A DNA stretch of 64,000 nucleotides from Asparagopsis taxiformis (lineage: Eukaryota; Rhodophyta; Florideophyceae; Bonnemaisoniales; Bonnemaisoniaceae). The DNA lies in the NCBI GenBank assembly GCA_030407315.1, contig JALQPE010000100.1:62001-126000 (forward strand). The letters run 5' to 3'. The position numbers and the translations under genes were made by a program. The notes below the pieces were generated by a model. That model searched no databases. It was given only the letters and a program-made list of their open reading frames with translations, and was not told the DNA's origin. Shown piece by piece: positions 61,784-64,000 of this stretch (position 1 is its first letter; each line of letters begins with the position of its first letter).

Positions 61784-62868
61784 TAACGATTTACCTAGAA
61801 TCACCCTTAAATTTCTACTTTATTTCATGGTCGCTGAAAGTCTTTCCTAGCCAATAGACCCGTTTTTCTTCATAATTACATCCAAAAATCAAGCCCCAAT
61901 TACCCAATAAAAAAATTCAGCAGCAGCGAATCTCATAATCTACTCCCCCACTTGGCACAGTACAGTACGCTACTTTACGAAATACTCTAACCCTACTGGC
62001 TCCTGTGGCCACACGTTGCACACATGGCACGCTTAGTTATACTCTGCCGTGTGCAGTGCAACTGGCCTGCCATCTGGCCTGGAAACCACTGCACATGGCC
62101 GGCACAGTAGTGTACAGTGCAGCTTCAGCCAGGGTAGTGTATCCACTGAGTGCACTGTACGCTAGTGCAACACTATTATACTGTACAATAAAAGTGTATC
62201 CTATGCATGGTAGATTAGTGAATACAGTACGTATAGGGGCATACTACACTAGAAAATTATGTGAAGGTGTATCGCACCATGCAACGCTCCATGCAATGTT
62301 GGTTGTGTTGCACACTGTACTAAACGGTAGGCTGCACGGTCGTTTCGAGACCTCCACGTCTCTGTTGCGAGCGCGTTGCGAGCGAAGCGAACATCTTTCC
62401 GAGAAGGAAATTCAGTGCACGAGCAAGTCGGTCCGTTGCTGTGGCTCTCTGGCGTGCCGGCGGGTGGGAAACGCCTTCCGTGGATCAGCACGCGGTTGCT
62501 GTAGGAAGATACGACCCCCTCGAACTCCCGACAATACCCGAGTACTGTGCCGAGTCACACGCTACTCGGGGAAGGAGCAGCTCAACGGGTGACCCCGTTT
62601 GACACGTACAAGTACAGTAGAGGACCGTGACTGTGGACCACTGGGGAAAGTTTCTTTAAATTAGTACCCGACCCACAGTCGTGGTCCAAACCCGCTCCTG
62701 AGAAGGGAAACTGGAGGAGCACAAGTCCTGGTCTACTTACAGGCAAAACCGGGGGTTACTCGTACCCCCAGAGTGCAAACTCAAAGTGTTGAACTGGGTT
62801 GCAAGACCCCCACTGGCCGTAAGAAGGAGTAACATCCTGAGGCACAAAGCGAACGAACATTGATCAAA
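61784..62868. other. Spacer, possible Helitron 5' region
   Basis: At 62.0-62.3 kb short motifs such as cagtgca and tgcactgta recur. From 62.3 kb GC rises, and the stretch to 62868 may be the leader of the following Helitron gene. No gene supported. Confidence 0.35.
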
Positions 62869-64000
62869 ATGCCCAACCCGACAACAACACCAGAGAGGGC
62901 TTCACGGGGCGGAGCACAGGCAAACAGCGGCGGGCGGAGGCGAAACAGCGGTGGTACGAGGGAAGGAAGCGGAGGTGCAAGAAGAGGAGCTGGGCGTCCC
63001 CGTTCTGTGAATCGCCAGGATGGTTCATCGGCGCAACAACCGAGCAGCAGAAATGGGCAGCGACGGAGGGGATCAGCAGTCACCGTGCCTGAGCCGGACG
63101 AAGGGAATATGCATGCTGAGGGTGATCATGTATCTGTGGGTCCTGCCGTAGAGGCCGTTGAAAACGAAGGAGCTGGAGGAGTAGATGAGATCCAGCCGTC
63201 AGGGAGGCCCGAAGTCGATCGCGTGAGACTCACTGGAGTAGCTGAACCTAGAAGCGGATCCTTTCCAGTTCATTACGTATGGGATTCTGGAGCGCCTAGG
63301 TCGACTGGAAGTACTAGAGAACGTTGCTGTGGACGATGTGGCAGTCGTTCGCATACCGTTTCGAGATGTCCATTGACTGATTGGACTCTACGCGTCCTGT
63401 ACTGCAAGTTCTGTGGGTCAATCCTGTTCGGAAAAGAGTCGGAAGGTGTATGCTGTGGCGGAAGCAGTAGATTTTCTGGGATCTCATTCCGACGACGCCA
63501 CACGAATGAGTCACTCAAAGAGCTGTACTCATTGCGATCTATGCGCAAGAGCTCCGTGCAGATTAATTCTCTTTTTGCTACTGTCTTGACATTCATGGAC
63601 ATGAAGTATGTAAGAGGCGGAGGTCCATCATTCCTCCATCTCCACGGAAATGCCGCAGTAGCTCTCCCACTGAAGGACAACAACCGTTACACCTTTCTGT
63701 GGTCAAGCGAATCAGGGCCCAGCTTGCGGCAAAATGACTATAGGTCCTCACTGATTAGGAATGCAGTCGTTGACGGAAGTGTTATGCACGCTGTACGAGT
63801 TCTCCAGCGGCATATGGACCCGAGGCCTTCTATAATGCGTGAATATTATCGTTCACTGTTTCAACGAGGCAGTTCCTCCAATGAATTGCAGACAAACGTG
63901 CAAGGAAGCGATGTTGAAATATCTCCTGACTCTGTCGGAAGTGGTGGCATCTCCGTGCGGAACTTCACAGGGAGACACGTTGGAAGCGTAGAGACCGAAA
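62869..64000 (+). CDS. Helitron-type Rep/helicase protein, N-terminal part (runs off window)
   Basis: From ATG 62869 the frame is open for 377 codons to the window end. A basic, Gly/Arg-rich disordered N-terminus (1-75) is followed by a CCHC zinc knuckle, C154-x2-C157-x4-H162-x4-C167 (CGRCGSRSHTVSRC), and a second Cys group (C179, C182, C195, C196). From about 225 to 330 comes a segment of the kind seen before the Rep domain in Helitrons: SSVQINSLFATVLTF, GGGPSFLHLHG, LPLKDNNRYTFLW, then VVDGSVMHAVRVLQRHMDP. Helitrons move by rolling-circle replication through a HUH Rep nuclease and a PIF1-like helicase, which would lie beyond the edge. No lesion occurs in this part, so the copy may be young. 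Confidence 0.7.
   Translation, partial: MPNPTTTPERASRGGAQANSGGRRRNSGGTREGSGGARRGAGRPRSVNRQDGSSAQQPSSRNGQRRRGSAVTVPEPDEGNMHAEGDHVSVGPAVEAVENEGAGGVDEIQPSGRPEVDRVRLTGVAEPRSGSFPVHYVWDSGAPRSTGSTRERCCGRCGSRSHTVSRCPLTDWTLRVLYCKFCGSILFGKESEGVCCGGSSRFSGISFRRRHTNESLKELYSLRSMRKSSVQINSLFATVLTFMDMKYVRGGGPSFLHLHGNAAVALPLKDNNRYTFLWSSESGPSLRQNDYRSSLIRNAVVDGSVMHAVRVLQRHMDPRPSIMREYYRSLFQRGSSSNELQTNVQGSDVEISPDSVGSGGISVRNFTGRHVGSVETE

Noticed and set aside
1..64000. CRISPR arrays, bacterial operons or ribosome binding sites
   Set aside because: No regularly spaced short repeats with unique spacers were seen, and gene structure, tRNAs and introns are eukaryotic.

Overview
This is eukaryotic nuclear DNA. It has GT-AG introns of 73-90 nt with CTAAC branch points, TATA boxes 60-100 nt upstream of start codons, eukaryotic tRNA genes (one with an intron), and a dense mix of eukaryotic mobile elements. 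Intron-poor genes together with an animal-type haem peroxidase, an ionotropic-glutamate-receptor-like channel, Cys-rich secreted repeat proteins and Sel1 arrays made me think of a florideophyte red alga. That placement is inference and no phylogenetic marker is present.

Layout. (1) 0.7-7.7 kb holds a giant minus-strand Sel1-repeat gene built from fifteen tandem 342-bp units, broken near its 3' end by one missing base. A second copy of the locus at 17.0-19.2 kb carries one unit only and is a pseudogene. (2) Between them lie a decayed Ty1/copia fragment (7.9-8.7 kb), GC-rich spacer with two strong hairpins, and an unusual decayed block at 11.5-15.9 kb: a tyrosine recombinase, a possible GCR1_C-like DNA-binding ORF and a Ulp1-like cysteine protease whose catalytic residues can still be read across stop codons. 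(3) 20.5-22.5 kb is an ionotropic receptor gene for which I could reconstruct four exons. (4) 25-53 kb is a secretome block: a membrane protein, two large Cys-rich secreted proteins (651 and 1272 aa), seven small secreted proteins sharing one strict six-cysteine pattern, and a secreted haem peroxidase. tRNA-Gln, an intron-containing tRNA-Thr and a tRNA-Thr pseudogene sit inside this block. (5) 53-64 kb is again repeat-rich: a Sel1 fragment, a complete PIF/Harbinger element of 2,524 bp with terminal inverted repeats and a 3-bp target duplication, a Ty1/copia 5' end (primer-binding site and gag-like ORF), and the first 377 codons of a Helitron-type protein running off the right edge.

The strongest candidate for something undescribed is the seven-gene family at 38.8-49.5 kb (C-x8-C-x-C-x(23-26)-C-x13-C-x24-C after a signal peptide), which also has one visibly decayed member. 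Next are the recombinase/protease element and the 342-bp higher-order Sel1 repeat.
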